64,000 bases of DNA from an uncultured Desulfobulbaceae bacterium (GTDB lineage: Bacteria > Desulfobacterota > Desulfobulbia > Desulfobulbales > Desulfocapsaceae), in contig CALENA010000189.1 in the NCBI GenBank assembly GCA_937910875.1, forward strand, positions 1 to 64,000, written 5' to 3'. A model generated the notes under the pieces. It saw only the letters and a list, made by a program, of their open reading frames with translations, searched no databases and had not been told where the DNA came from. The translations under genes and the position numbers were made by a program. Below are positions 8,270 to 16,639 of this stretch, one piece after another; positions within the stretch are counted from its first letter, which is position 1; each line of letters starts with the position of its first letter.

Positions 8270-8300
8270 TTGACCTTTTTGTTTATCCATTTGATATGAT
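8270..8300 (+). promoter_or_regulatory. candidate promoter for nadA-polA
   Basis: TTGACC at 8270-8275 is followed by GATATG at 17 bases or TATGAT at 19 bases. Either would start transcription just upstream of the nadA ribosome site (AGGGAG, 8303-8308). The -10 choice is ambiguous, so the call is tentative. Confidence 0.45.
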
Positions 8301-8315
8301 TCAGGGAGTCAGATT

Positions 8316-9416
8316 ATGACCTTGCAGCAGCAGGACCTTGGGGCTGAGTATTTCCGCCTCGAGCGCGATCAGATCATGGCCAGGATTGCGGCCCGTAAAG
8401 AGGAGTTGGCTGACCGTCTTCTTATCCTCTGCCATCATTACCAGCAGCAGGATCTGTTTCAGTTTGCCGATCTGACCGGGGACTCGCTCAAGCTCTCTCG
8501 CGAGGCCGCAGCCATACAGGATCGGGAGTTCATTGTCTTCTGCGGCGTCCATTTCATGGCCGAGGCGGCCGATATCCTGGCCCAGCCGCACCAGAAGGTG
8601 ATCTTGCCGCATCTGGATGCCGGTTGTCCCATGGCCGATATGGCCTCGGTCGGCGCCGTGGTCCGGGCCTATCGTGATCTGCTGACGGCGCAGGTGGTGG
8701 CCGATGAGGCCGCCCTGGTGCCGGCGACCTATGTCAATTCCTCTGCCGCGATCAAGGCCTTTGTCGGTGAACGGGGTGGCTCGGTCTGCACCTCATCCAA
8801 TGCCGAAAAGATCCTTGCCTGGGCCCTGGGTCGGGGCGAGAAGGTCTTTTTCTTTCCTGATCAGCACCTGGGCCGGAACTCGGCCATGGCCCTGGGTATC
8901 CCAGAGGACGAGATCCTCCTCTGGCGTCGCGGCGAACTCCTGGGCGGCAATAGTGTGGCGGACCTGCGCCGGGCCAGAATCCTGCTCTGGGACGGGTATT
9001 GTGAAGTGCACATGAAGTTTCTACCCGATCAGGTCAGGCGCTGGCGGCTTGAAGAGCCGGATGTCCGGATCATTGTCCATCCCGAATGCGCGCATGATGT
9101 CCTGAAACTGGCCGATGAATATGGCTCCACCGAGGCGATCATCAAGGCGGTCAGCCAGTCGCCTGTGGGCAGCAAGTGGGCCGTGGGCACCGAGGTCAAT
9201 CTTGTAGAACGTCTCCATCGCACCTATCGGGACAGGCAGGTCCATCTCCTGTCCTCTTCGGCCTGTGAGTGCACGACCATGGATTGCAACCAGCCGGTCA
9301 ATCTCCTCTGGGTCCTTGATAACCTGGCCGCCGGGCGGGTGGTCAACCAGATTACGGTCGAGCCGGAAATCGCCCGGCAGGCTGCCAAATCTCTCGAGCA
9401 GATGCTCGCCATCTGA
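8316..9416 (+). CDS. nadA: quinolinate synthase
   Basis: NadA condenses iminoaspartate with dihydroxyacetone phosphate to quinolinate for NAD synthesis, using an oxygen-sensitive [4Fe-4S] cluster. The 366-residue protein shows the family blocks ILCHHYQQQDLFQFADLTGDS, FCGVHFMAEAADIL, YVNSSAAIKA, VCTSSNA, FFPDQHLG and HPEC. Likely cluster ligands are Cys158 (CTSSNA), Cys258 (HPEC) and Cys319 (ECTTM). It is on the long side (many NadA are 300-350 residues). An AGGGAG ribosome site lies seven bases before the ATG. polA follows after 13 bases, so the two may share a transcript. nadB and nadC are not in the window. Confidence 0.93.
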   Translation: MTLQQQDLGAEYFRLERDQIMARIAARKEELADRLLILCHHYQQQDLFQFADLTGDSLKLSREAAAIQDREFIVFCGVHFMAEAADILAQPHQKVILPHLDAGCPMADMASVGAVVRAYRDLLTAQVVADEAALVPATYVNSSAAIKAFVGERGGSVCTSSNAEKILAWALGRGEKVFFFPDQHLGRNSAMALGIPEDEILLWRRGELLGGNSVADLRRARILLWDGYCEVHMKFLPDQVRRWRLEEPDVRIIVHPECAHDVLKLADEYGSTEAIIKAVSQSPVGSKWAVGTEVNLVERLHRTYRDRQVHLLSSSACECTTMDCNQPVNLLWVLDNLAAGRVVNQITVEPEIARQAAKSLEQMLAI

Positions 9417-9429
9417 GGCGGAACCACCC

Positions 9430-12171
9430 ATGAAAGAAGTCTATCTGATTGATGGAAACGCCTACATCTACCGGGCCTATCACGCCATCCGGCCGCTGAT
9501 CAACAGCCATGGCCTGGCCACCCACGCCATCTTTGGTTTTGCCTCCATCCTGCGCCGCATTCTGCGCGAGAAAGCGCCCAGCTACCTGGCCGTGGCCTTT
9601 GACAGTCGCGGCCCGGTCTTCCGGCATCAGCTCTATCCTGAGTATAAGGCCAATCGTCCGCCCATGCCTGAGGATCTGGTCTGTCAGATTCCCTTTATCA
9701 GGGAGCTGGTGGCGGCCCATGGCATTCTGACCCTGGAAGAGGTCGGGCTTGAGGCCGATGATCTCCTGGCCGCGGCCGCTAAATGTCTGGCGGCCCAGGG
9801 ATATCGGGTGGTGATCGTCTCCGGTGACAAAGACCTGGCCCAGTTGGTCAGTGATCAGGTCTCGGTCTGGGAGCCCATGCGTGATGTCCAGCTTGATGTG
9901 GCAGGGGTGGGCGCCAAATACGGGGTCAGTCCGGACCAGCTTCTCGACTATTTCGCCCTGATCGGTGACAGCTCGGATAATGTTCCCGGGGTCCCGGGGA
10001 TTGGTCCCAAGACCGCGGCCCGGCTGATCAGTGAGCACGGCAGCCTCGAAGAGGTGTACGAGCAGCTCTCGGCCATGAAAAAATCCAAGCTCAAGGAGTC
10101 GCTTGGGGACAACCGGGAGAAGGCCTTTCTCTCCCGTGACCTGATTCGCCTGAAAAACGATTGTGCGGTCCCTGAGGCCCTGGCCAGCTATGTTCTGCCG
10201 CAGCCGGATGAGGACCGCTTGCAGGCCCTGTATCGGGAGCTTGAGTTCAACAGTCTGGTCACTGACCAGGTGGCCCGCGACATTCAAGATGCGGCCAGGC
10301 CGGTGCCCACGGCCGGGTTTGTCCTGGTGCAGAGCGAAGAGCAGTTGGCGGAGCTTCTTGTGGCGGCAGGTCAGGCAGAGCTGCTGGTCCTGGATACCGA
10401 GACCACTTCCCTGGATACCAGTCGGGCCCAGCTGGTCGGGATCTCGTTGTGTGTTGATCTGGATCGGGCCTGGTATATCCCTCTGGGCCATGTTGTGGCG
10501 GAGGGCCGGTCCGATGAGGCGGGAGCGCCGGTGCAGGCGAAGATGTCGAATGAGTCGGCTGTCCTGCAGCCAGGCCAGCTGCCCCGGGATCTGGTGATGG
10601 CCAGGTTGCGGCCTCTCCTTGAATCACCGGCCCTGGCCAAGCTTGGCCATAATATCAAGTATGATTATCTTGTCCTGCGGGCCACGACCGGGATTTGTCT
10701 GGCCGGTCCGCTCTATGACACCATGGTGGCCAGCCATCTCATCGATCCCCTGGCCCGTTCGCGTAAACTCGATGACCTCTGTTTTGAACAGGGACTGAGA
10801 CTCACCGCTTTTACTGAGGTGGTGGATGATCCCAAGGAAGATGGCTGTTTTGCCCGCGTTCCCCTGGAGATGGCCCGGGACTACAGCTGTGAGGATGTTT
10901 ATGGTGCCCTTGTCCTGTGGCGGGCCTTTGCCCCTCGTCTGGATGAGTTGGGCCTGACTCGTCTCTTCTACGAGGTCGAGACCCCGGTCCTGACGATTCT
11001 GGCCGAGATGGAACACCTCGGAATCACGGTCTCACCCGAGATCCTGGCCGAGCTGGCCGAGGAGTTCCAGGCCAGGCTCAAGATCCTGGAACAGGAGATC
11101 TATCTTCTGGCTGGCCATGAGTTCAATATCCAGTCGCCCAAGCAGCTGGGAGTCATTCTCTTTGATGAGCTTGGCCTCCCCCATGGCAAAAAGATCAAGA
11201 CTGGCTATTCCACTAATGCCGCCGTCCTGGAAAAACTGGCCCCCAAACATGAACTGCCGGCCCGGATCATCGCCTATCGCAATATGGCCAAACTCCTCTC
11301 GACCTATGTCGAGAAACTGCCTGGCCTGATTGATCCGATTTCGGGCCGGGTTCATACCTCGTTCAACCAGACCGTCACCGCTACTGGCCGCCTGTCGTCG
11401 AGCAACCCCAACCTCCAGAACATCCCCATTCGCAGCGAGGATGGAGGTCGTATCCGTCAGGCCTTTGTCCCTGGTGATGGGTTGATCTTCCTGTCCGCTG
11501 ATTATTCCCAGATCGATCTCCGGGTCCTGGCCCATTATTCCCGGGACGCGGCCCTGCTGAAGGCCTTTCGTGACAATGAAGATGTCCATAGCCGGACTGC
11601 GGCCGAGCTCTTCAATGTCTCACCTCTCCTGATCACCTCGGAGATGCGGCGGGTGGCCAAGAGTATCAATTTCGGCATTGTCTACGGGATGAGCAGTTTT
11701 GGTCTGGCAGGTCAGCTCAATATCGGCCGGAATGAGGCGCAGCGTTTTATTGACCGCTATTTTCAGCTCTACAGCGGGGTCAAGACCTTTATGGAAGAGA
11801 TCGTGGCCCAGGCCCGCAGAGACGGCTATGTGACCACCCTGCTGGGTCGGCGACGGCCCCTGCTTGATATTGCAGGCAAGAACAGAAACCAGCGCGAGTT
11901 TGCTGAGCGGATGGCGATCAATACTCCGATCCAGGGGACGGCTGCCGATATTATCAAGCTGGCCATGATCCGGGTGGATGAGCGTTTGACAACAGAGGGG
12001 CTGAGCGGTCGTCTGCTCCTGCAGATCCATGACGAGCTGGTCCTGGAATTGCCCGAGGCCGAGCTGGCCCGGACGCGTGAGGTGGTGGTCCAGGCCATGG
12101 AGCATGCCCTGGAACTGGCCGTGCCACTGGTGGTCAACTGCGAAGTGGGGACGAGTCTTGCCAAAGGGTGA
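9430..12171 (+). CDS. polA: DNA polymerase I
   Basis: A 913-residue three-domain Pol I for Okazaki-fragment processing and repair. The 5'-nuclease domain starts at residue 1 (IDGNAYIYRAYHAIRPL) and keeps the acidic blocks EADDLL and SGDKDLAQLV and the helix-hairpin-helix DNVPGVPGIGPKTA. The 3'-5' exonuclease domain looks active: DTETTSLD near residue 322, HNIKYDYLVL, and DYSCED. Polymerase motifs A (ADYSQIDLR, about residue 691), B (RRVAKSINFGIVYG) and C (QIHDELVLE, about residue 867) are intact. The open frame extends further upstream inside nadA, but the ATG at 9430 matches the conserved N-terminus and follows GAGG. Confidence 0.95.
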   Translation: MKEVYLIDGNAYIYRAYHAIRPLINSHGLATHAIFGFASILRRILREKAPSYLAVAFDSRGPVFRHQLYPEYKANRPPMPEDLVCQIPFIRELVAAHGILTLEEVGLEADDLLAAAAKCLAAQGYRVVIVSGDKDLAQLVSDQVSVWEPMRDVQLDVAGVGAKYGVSPDQLLDYFALIGDSSDNVPGVPGIGPKTAARLISEHGSLEEVYEQLSAMKKSKLKESLGDNREKAFLSRDLIRLKNDCAVPEALASYVLPQPDEDRLQALYRELEFNSLVTDQVARDIQDAARPVPTAGFVLVQSEEQLAELLVAAGQAELLVLDTETTSLDTSRAQLVGISLCVDLDRAWYIPLGHVVAEGRSDEAGAPVQAKMSNESAVLQPGQLPRDLVMARLRPLLESPALAKLGHNIKYDYLVLRATTGICLAGPLYDTMVASHLIDPLARSRKLDDLCFEQGLRLTAFTEVVDDPKEDGCFARVPLEMARDYSCEDVYGALVLWRAFAPRLDELGLTRLFYEVETPVLTILAEMEHLGITVSPEILAELAEEFQARLKILEQEIYLLAGHEFNIQSPKQLGVILFDELGLPHGKKIKTGYSTNAAVLEKLAPKHELPARIIAYRNMAKLLSTYVEKLPGLIDPISGRVHTSFNQTVTATGRLSSSNPNLQNIPIRSEDGGRIRQAFVPGDGLIFLSADYSQIDLRVLAHYSRDAALLKAFRDNEDVHSRTAAELFNVSPLLITSEMRRVAKSINFGIVYGMSSFGLAGQLNIGRNEAQRFIDRYFQLYSGVKTFMEEIVAQARRDGYVTTLLGRRRPLLDIAGKNRNQREFAERMAINTPIQGTAADIIKLAMIRVDERLTTEGLSGRLLLQIHDELVLELPEAELARTREVVVQAMEHALELAVPLVVNCEVGTSLAKG

Positions 12172-12279
12172 GAGAGGGGCTTGCGGGAGGAGTTGAAGCA
12201 GGATTTGGCTGGTGTTGATGCCAACGTTGTCTGTTTTTTGAGCTTTTACAATATAGATTTACTGTGGTGAGCTTGGCCC

Positions 12280-12386
12280 GGTGGGAGCAGGAAGGTCCCT
12301 GACCGGCTACGCTCCGCCCGAAACATGAACGACGTTCCGCCGCCCATGTTTCAGATACGCCGGTCAGGGACCTTCCTGCTCCCACC
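12280..12386. repeat. 107-bp nested palindrome
   Basis: Two perfect 28-base arms face each other (12280-12307 and 12359-12386; the left arm starts GGTGGGAGCAGGAAGG). Inside lies a second inverted pair, GAAACATG (12320-12327) and CATGTTTC (12345-12352), around the small palindrome AACGACGTT. There is no T-run, so it is not a simple terminator. The structure resembles REP/BIME or MITE-type palindromic units. No second copy is seen in this window. Confidence 0.75.
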
Positions 12387-12456
12387 TCTTCCCATTCCTG
12401 CTCTGGGGAATAGATTTTGGTTGGACCGCTAGTGAATAAGTGACTCACCAACAAGC

Positions 12457-12493
12457 AATCCCGCCCTGCTGTCTCGTTCAGCAGGGCGGGATT
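12457..12493 (-). terminator. GC-rich hairpin after gltA (probable bidirectional terminator)
   Basis: A 15-bp perfect stem pairs 12457-12471 with 12479-12493 around a 7-base loop, and it lies 28 bases beyond the gltA stop. The T-run is weak on either side (ATTTGTCTTT on plus), so termination is likely but not certain. The position between convergent polA and gltA suits a shared terminator. Confidence 0.65.
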
Positions 12494-12520
12494 TGTCTTT
12501 CAGATGGAAGCTGGCAGGTC

Positions 12521-13816
12521 TCAGTCGCGTTCGTGCAGCGGCACAAAGGGGCGCAGCACCGGACCGGTATAGATCTGACGTGGTCGGCCGATCTTGGTGT
12601 CCGGGTCCAGGGTCATTTCGTGCCAATGGGACATCCAGCCGGGCAGGCGGCCCAGGGCAAACATGACCGTGAACATGTTGGTTGGGATGCCCATGGCCCG
12701 GTAGATGATACCGCTGTAGAAGTCAACATTGGGGTAGAGATTGCGGCTGACAAAGTAGTCATCGTTTCGGGCGATATCTTCCAGTTCCAGGGCGATATCC
12801 AGCAGCGGATCTTTGAAGTTGAGGGCGGCCAGGGTCTGATGGCAGGCCTTCTTGATGATTGCCGCCCGCGGGTCAAAGGTCTTGTAAACCCGATGGCCAA
12901 AGCCTGAGAGGCGGAAGGGGTCCTTGGGGTCTTTAGCCTTGGCAATGTACTTGTCAAAATCGTTGTTGTCGCGGTGGATGGCCTCGAGCATCTCAATGAC
13001 GGCCTGATTGGCCCCGCCGTGCAGGGGGCCCCACAGGGCGCTGACTCCGGCCGAGATGGAGGCATAAATATTGACCCCGGCGCTACCCACCATGCGGACC
13101 GTGGAGGTGGAGCAGTTCTGCTCGTGGTCGGCGTGGAGGATCAGGAGCTTGTTCAGGGTGGCCACCACCTCTGGCTGGACCACGTAAGGGATCACGGGTC
13201 GATCGAACATCATGTTGAGGAAGTTACCGCAGTAAGAGAGGTCGGCCCGCGGATAGATCAGCGGGTGACCGATGGATTTCTTGTAGGAAAAGGCGGCAAT
13301 GGTCCGGATCTTGGACATCAGTCGGGCGGCGGTGGAGATGAAGGCCTCGTAGGGGTCGGGCTGGACGGTCATCTCCGGGTAGTAGTTGCACAGGACATTG
13401 ACCATGGTCGACAGGATCGACATAGGTGAGGCATTGGGGGGAAAGTGATCAAAGAAATGGATCATATCCTCGTGCAGAAGGGCGTAGCGGGCCAGGAGTT
13501 CACGGAAGTCGTTGAGTTCCTGACGGGTGGGCAGCTCGCCGTGCAGGAGCAGATAGGCCACCTCGACAAAGGAGCAGCGTTCGGCCAACTCCTCAATGGC
13601 ATAGCCTCGATAGTTGAGTATTCCCTCCTTGCCATCGAGAAAGGTGATGTCGCTGCGGCAGGAGCCGGTGTTCATGTAGCCGGAGTCAATGGTGATATGG
13701 CCGCTGTCTTTGAGCAGGGAACGGATGTCGATTGCTTTTTCCCCTTCACTGCCCTCAATGATAGGCAGGGAGTAGGTGGTGTCGTCAATGATGAGTGTTG
13801 CGTTTTTTTCTGCCAT
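12521..13816 (-). CDS. gltA: citrate synthase (type II)
   Basis: A 431-residue citrate synthase that condenses acetyl-CoA and oxaloacetate. Diagnostic blocks are GYMNTGSCRSDITFLDGKEGIL, YRGYAIEELAE, VAYLLLHGELPT, the substrate-binding HADHEQNCSTSTVRMVGS, the catalytic-histidine motif WGPLHGGANQAV and GFGHRVYKTFDPRA. The N-terminal beta-domain and size fit the hexameric Gram-negative type. The open frame extends about 106 codons further, but that part is out of character. The ATG at 13816 with AGGA eight bases upstream gives the family start (MAEKNATLIIDD). A 2-methylcitrate synthase is less likely because no prp genes are near. The enzyme could serve biosynthesis or oxidative carbon flow. Confidence 0.92.
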   Translation of the reverse strand: MAEKNATLIIDDTTYSLPIIEGSEGEKAIDIRSLLKDSGHITIDSGYMNTGSCRSDITFLDGKEGILNYRGYAIEELAERCSFVEVAYLLLHGELPTRQELNDFRELLARYALLHEDMIHFFDHFPPNASPMSILSTMVNVLCNYYPEMTVQPDPYEAFISTAARLMSKIRTIAAFSYKKSIGHPLIYPRADLSYCGNFLNMMFDRPVIPYVVQPEVVATLNKLLILHADHEQNCSTSTVRMVGSAGVNIYASISAGVSALWGPLHGGANQAVIEMLEAIHRDNNDFDKYIAKAKDPKDPFRLSGFGHRVYKTFDPRAAIIKKACHQTLAALNFKDPLLDIALELEDIARNDDYFVSRNLYPNVDFYSGIIYRAMGIPTNMFTVMFALGRLPGWMSHWHEMTLDPDTKIGRPRQIYTGPVLRPFVPLHERD

Positions 13817-14240
13817 GGTGAATTCCTGTGCTGACGGTGACGGGAGAGCTGTCTTCCCGGTGTGCAGGTTTTGGTTATTCCGGCGTTCTGTGGTGCAGAA
13901 GGAAGTGATGCGCAGTGTGCTGAAATACTGTACACTGCTTGCCTGCTGCCGGAGGGATACAAGATGGCCCGGAGGCGGATGGCCTGTCTCCTGGCACCAC
14001 GGCTTGGAGTCAGGAGGTAAGGAGCGCGGATGGTGTCTACCGCTTGAGCCGGCCTTGAGTGGGCTTTTTAATTCAAGATGGCAATATACCTGCTTTGCTG
14101 GAAGAAAGCAAGTCAGCGGCAAAACTGGAACCAAATTTGACCTGTGACTCTGGCTTGCTAACTGATTAAAAACAAATAATATCTACCTCAGGTAGTCTTG
14201 GTGAAGGCCGGAGGTGGATTGTCACTGAGAAGCTGAATTT
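13817..14240. other. 424-bp divergent region between gltA and thiE
   Basis: No gene is supported. A TTGACC box occurs at 14137-14142, but no good -10 follows at 16-18 bases. The region was examined for a TPP (thi-box) riboswitch before thiE. Only an isolated CTGAGA is present, without the conserved CCTGAT and AATGCC parts, so none is called. Confidence 0.45.
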
Positions 14241-14960
14241 ATGAAACAGATGCCTTGTTGTCTGGCACCGGTGAGTACCCTGTATCTCCGTCGTCTGGCC
14301 CAGTTTGAAGAAGAAGTCACCCTCTACCCGGTCAGTTGTGAAAAACTGGCCGCCGGTCGAAGTGATCGGGCGTGGCTGGATGATGTCTTGAGTGGTGGCG
14401 CCAGAATTGTCCAGCTGCGGGACAAGGAGAGCTCGGATCGTAAGCTCCTGGAAAAGGCCAGGTATTTTCGGGAAAAAACCCGTGAGGCCGGGGCCCTGTT
14501 CCTGGTCAATGATCGGCTTGATATTGCCCTCTTGTCGGCGGCCGATGGCCTGCATGTGGGCCAGGACGATCTGCCTCCGGCGGAAATTCGTATCCTGGCC
14601 CCGGATCTCTTGATTGGTCAATCCTGTAATACCCTTGATCAGGTCAAGGCCTTGGGCCGGGCCGTGGCGCGCAGTGAATCGCCGGTTTCCTATTTCAATA
14701 TTGGACCACTCTATCCCACGGGCACGAAAGAGGGGCTCAAGACCTTTCTCGGGCCGCAGGCCGTGGCCGAGTTTTCTCGGGCCTGCTCTCTTCCCTTTAC
14801 GGTGATGGGCGGGATCAAGCTTGAGCATGTGGCGGAGTTGTGCGGTGTAGGGGCCAGGAGGATTGCCGTGGTCACGGCGATCAGCCAGGCGAAAAATATG
14901 GCCGCGGAAACCCGCCGCTGGATTGAAGCGATTCAGACGGCCCGTTCGGAGGCGGTGTGA
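14241..14960 (+). CDS. thiE: thiamine phosphate synthase
   Basis: A 239-residue TIM-barrel enzyme that joins HMP diphosphate and thiazole phosphate to thiamine phosphate. It shows RIVQLRDKE, LFLVNDRLDIALLSAADGLHVGQDDLP, YFNIGPLYPTGTKEG and FTVMGGI, which are the pyrophosphate- and HMP-binding loops of ThiE/TenI-family proteins. The acidic and basic residues of the ThiE core are kept, so thiE is preferred over the isomerase TenI. About 25 extra N-terminal residues precede the first strand. The stop overlaps the ATG of the next gene by one base, suggesting coupling. No thiC, thiD or thiG is nearby. Confidence 0.87.
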   Translation: MKQMPCCLAPVSTLYLRRLAQFEEEVTLYPVSCEKLAAGRSDRAWLDDVLSGGARIVQLRDKESSDRKLLEKARYFREKTREAGALFLVNDRLDIALLSAADGLHVGQDDLPPAEIRILAPDLLIGQSCNTLDQVKALGRAVARSESPVSYFNIGPLYPTGTKEGLKTFLGPQAVAEFSRACSLPFTVMGGIKLEHVAELCGVGARRIAVVTAISQAKNMAAETRRWIEAIQTARSEAV

Positions 14961-15658
14961 TGCTGCAGGAACAGGAAATCGTCGCAGAGCAGGAGGAGAT
15001 TGCTCTGTTTATCCGTTATGGCGTGGCCGAGACTGAACAGTTGCAGGCCCTGGCCCTTCTGGAGCGTTACGGCCATGATTTTCTGGGGTTGACGCTCCTT
15101 AGATTTTATTATACCAGCCTGCCCGATGTCCATGACGAGTCCCTGAACCGTATCGTCCTGATGACCCAGCACAATGGTCTCTTTCTCTTTGCCCTGTCCA
15201 GCCGTACCCACGACTATCTCTGTCTGGCCGACTCCCGGCAGCAGGCGGTCTGGCTGGGCGAGTTTGCAGCAGGTCTTGATGATCCGGCACTCCTGACCTC
15301 TCTTGGTTTTGCGGATGCCGAGGCCTTCCGCGCTTTTTGTTCCGATTTGAAGGCCTGTCCTGAGTACCAGCCGATCAGTTCAGCTGATTCCGGTCTCTGC
15401 CCATCCTGCTTTGTCCCGGTTGGAGAGATTCATCGTCTGGGCTGTCCAGTGGAGGTCTGTCCCTGGTGTGATGCCCAGTTTAATTATTGTTCCTGCCGTT
15501 ATGAGCATCTGGGCGTCGAGGAGATTGACAGCGAGTCTCAGCTTGAGCAGCTGGAACAGATCCTCAACGACAAGGGGCGCGTTCCCTTTGCTCGAGAACA
15601 CGCCCCATCTTTCCCCGTCGCTGTTCAATCCGATGAAGATTCGGATCTGGCGGACTGA
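14960..15658 (+). CDS. uncharacterised protein with C-terminal zinc-ribbon-like cysteines
   Basis: A 232-residue soluble protein that I cannot assign to a family. Residues 1-135 are mostly helical and acidic (QEQEIVAEQEEIALFIRYG, ALLERYGHDFLGLTLLRFYY). Residues about 148-182 hold paired cysteines: CPSC, then a lone Cys followed by CPWCDAQFNYCSCRYE, suggesting a rubredoxin-like or zinc-ribbon knuckle. The C-terminal tail is acidic. The ATG at 14960 is chosen over an in-frame GTG three bases earlier because GGAGG is seven bases upstream. It shares a base with the thiE stop, so it is probably co-transcribed. A link to thiamine metabolism is not implied by the sequence. Confidence 0.75.
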   Translation: MLQEQEIVAEQEEIALFIRYGVAETEQLQALALLERYGHDFLGLTLLRFYYTSLPDVHDESLNRIVLMTQHNGLFLFALSSRTHDYLCLADSRQQAVWLGEFAAGLDDPALLTSLGFADAEAFRAFCSDLKACPEYQPISSADSGLCPSCFVPVGEIHRLGCPVEVCPWCDAQFNYCSCRYEHLGVEEIDSESQLEQLEQILNDKGRVPFAREHAPSFPVAVQSDEDSDLAD

Positions 15659-15685
15659 TCGAGTTTTTTCTTGCAGGTTGACCTG

Positions 15686-16621
15686 TTACTTGCGCCCGTC
15701 AATAGATTTTAAATAACGGAACAGATCCGAGTCTGAGGACAGGACCAGTGAGGTATTGCTGCCGATCATGGTCCTGTAGCTTTCCAGGGTCTTGATAAAG
15801 GCGTAGAAGTCAGGGTCCAGTCCGTAGGCCTGGCCGTAAATCCTGGTGGCCTCGGCATCGGCCTGGCCCATGATCGTTACGGCCTCGCGTTTGGCTGAGG
15901 ATGTGATTTCCTTAAGTTCCCGATCGACCTTACCCAGGATCTCGGCCTTTTGTCCTTCGCCGGTGGAACGTTTTTCGGCCGCGATTCGTTTACGCTCGGA
16001 GATCATCCGGTCATAGACCTTGAGCCGCACCGACTCGATGTAGTTGACCCGTTTGAACATGACATCGATCAGCTCGATCCCGTACTGCGGGGTTACCTTG
16101 GCTGCGGTGGCAAGGATATGAGCGGTGATCTGGTCCCGTCCCTGTTGCGGGGAAGCGCCTGGATTGCGATTGGTCGAGGTCATGGTATCCATGGACCAGT
16201 CTGAACTGCGGATAATTTCAGTCAGGTCATTTTTGTTGACCATGTCGCGGACCGTTCCATCGATGATGTCATCGAGCAGGGACTGGGCCCGAGACTCGGT
16301 CTTGACCGCCTGCATGTATTTGAGTGCGTCGGAGATTCGCCAGCGGGCGGTGACATCAAGATAGACATAGGTCTTGTCATTGGTGGGAATTTGATTGGGG
16401 TCTCCATCCCAGATCTGGATTTTCTTTTCAAAAAGGTTGACCGTCTGAACAAAGGGGACCTTGAGGTGCAGACCGGCATCGGTGATCGGTCTCCCGACCG
16501 GGGCCCCGAACTGGGTGATCATGGCCTGCTTCCCCTCAGTAAGGATGAAGAAACCATCGTAGATGACGATGGCTGCCAGCACGACCAGGCCGACGAGGAA
16601 AAATTGCAGTGTTTTTTTCAT
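15686..16621 (-). CDS. hflC: HflC, FtsH-protease modulator subunit
   Basis: A 311-residue SPFH/prohibitin-family protein. One N-terminal membrane segment (FFLVGLVVLAAIVIYDGFFIL) is followed by the band-7 domain (GKQAMITQFGAPVGRPITDAGLHLKVPFVQTV) and a long charged helix rich in A, E and K. It ends with the QADAEATRIYGQAYGLDPDFYAF block typical of HflC. With HflK it forms a large periplasm-facing cage around FtsH and modulates proteolysis of membrane proteins. It follows hflK after 18 bases in the same operon. The downstream end faces the unknown cysteine protein, 27 bases apart, tail to tail. Confidence 0.93.
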   Translation of the reverse strand: MKKTLQFFLVGLVVLAAIVIYDGFFILTEGKQAMITQFGAPVGRPITDAGLHLKVPFVQTVNLFEKKIQIWDGDPNQIPTNDKTYVYLDVTARWRISDALKYMQAVKTESRAQSLLDDIIDGTVRDMVNKNDLTEIIRSSDWSMDTMTSTNRNPGASPQQGRDQITAHILATAAKVTPQYGIELIDVMFKRVNYIESVRLKVYDRMISERKRIAAEKRSTGEGQKAEILGKVDRELKEITSSAKREAVTIMGQADAEATRIYGQAYGLDPDFYAFIKTLESYRTMIGSNTSLVLSSDSDLFRYLKSIDGRK

Positions 16622-16639
16622 GGTGAGATTCCTTGGCTG

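Larger units (their letters stand above)
12172..12520. other. 349-bp region between convergent polA and gltA
   Basis: No gene is supported here. The region contains a 107-bp nested palindrome (12280-12386) and a GC-rich hairpin next to gltA (12457-12493), both listed separately. The remaining sequence is unremarkable. Confidence 0.5.

Noticed and set aside
9265-9429. PolA frame reaching into nadA
   Set aside because: An overlap of about 150 bases with nadA is implausible. The conserved PolA start IDGNAYIYRAYHAI begins just after the ATG at 9430.
13817-14134. Long N-terminal extension of citrate synthase
   Set aside because: About 106 residues with no citrate-synthase similarity. The ATG at 13816 has its own ribosome site and gives the normal size.
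14136-14260. Possible TPP riboswitch before thiE
   Set aside because: Only a CTGAGA hexamer is present. The other conserved thi-box segments are missing.
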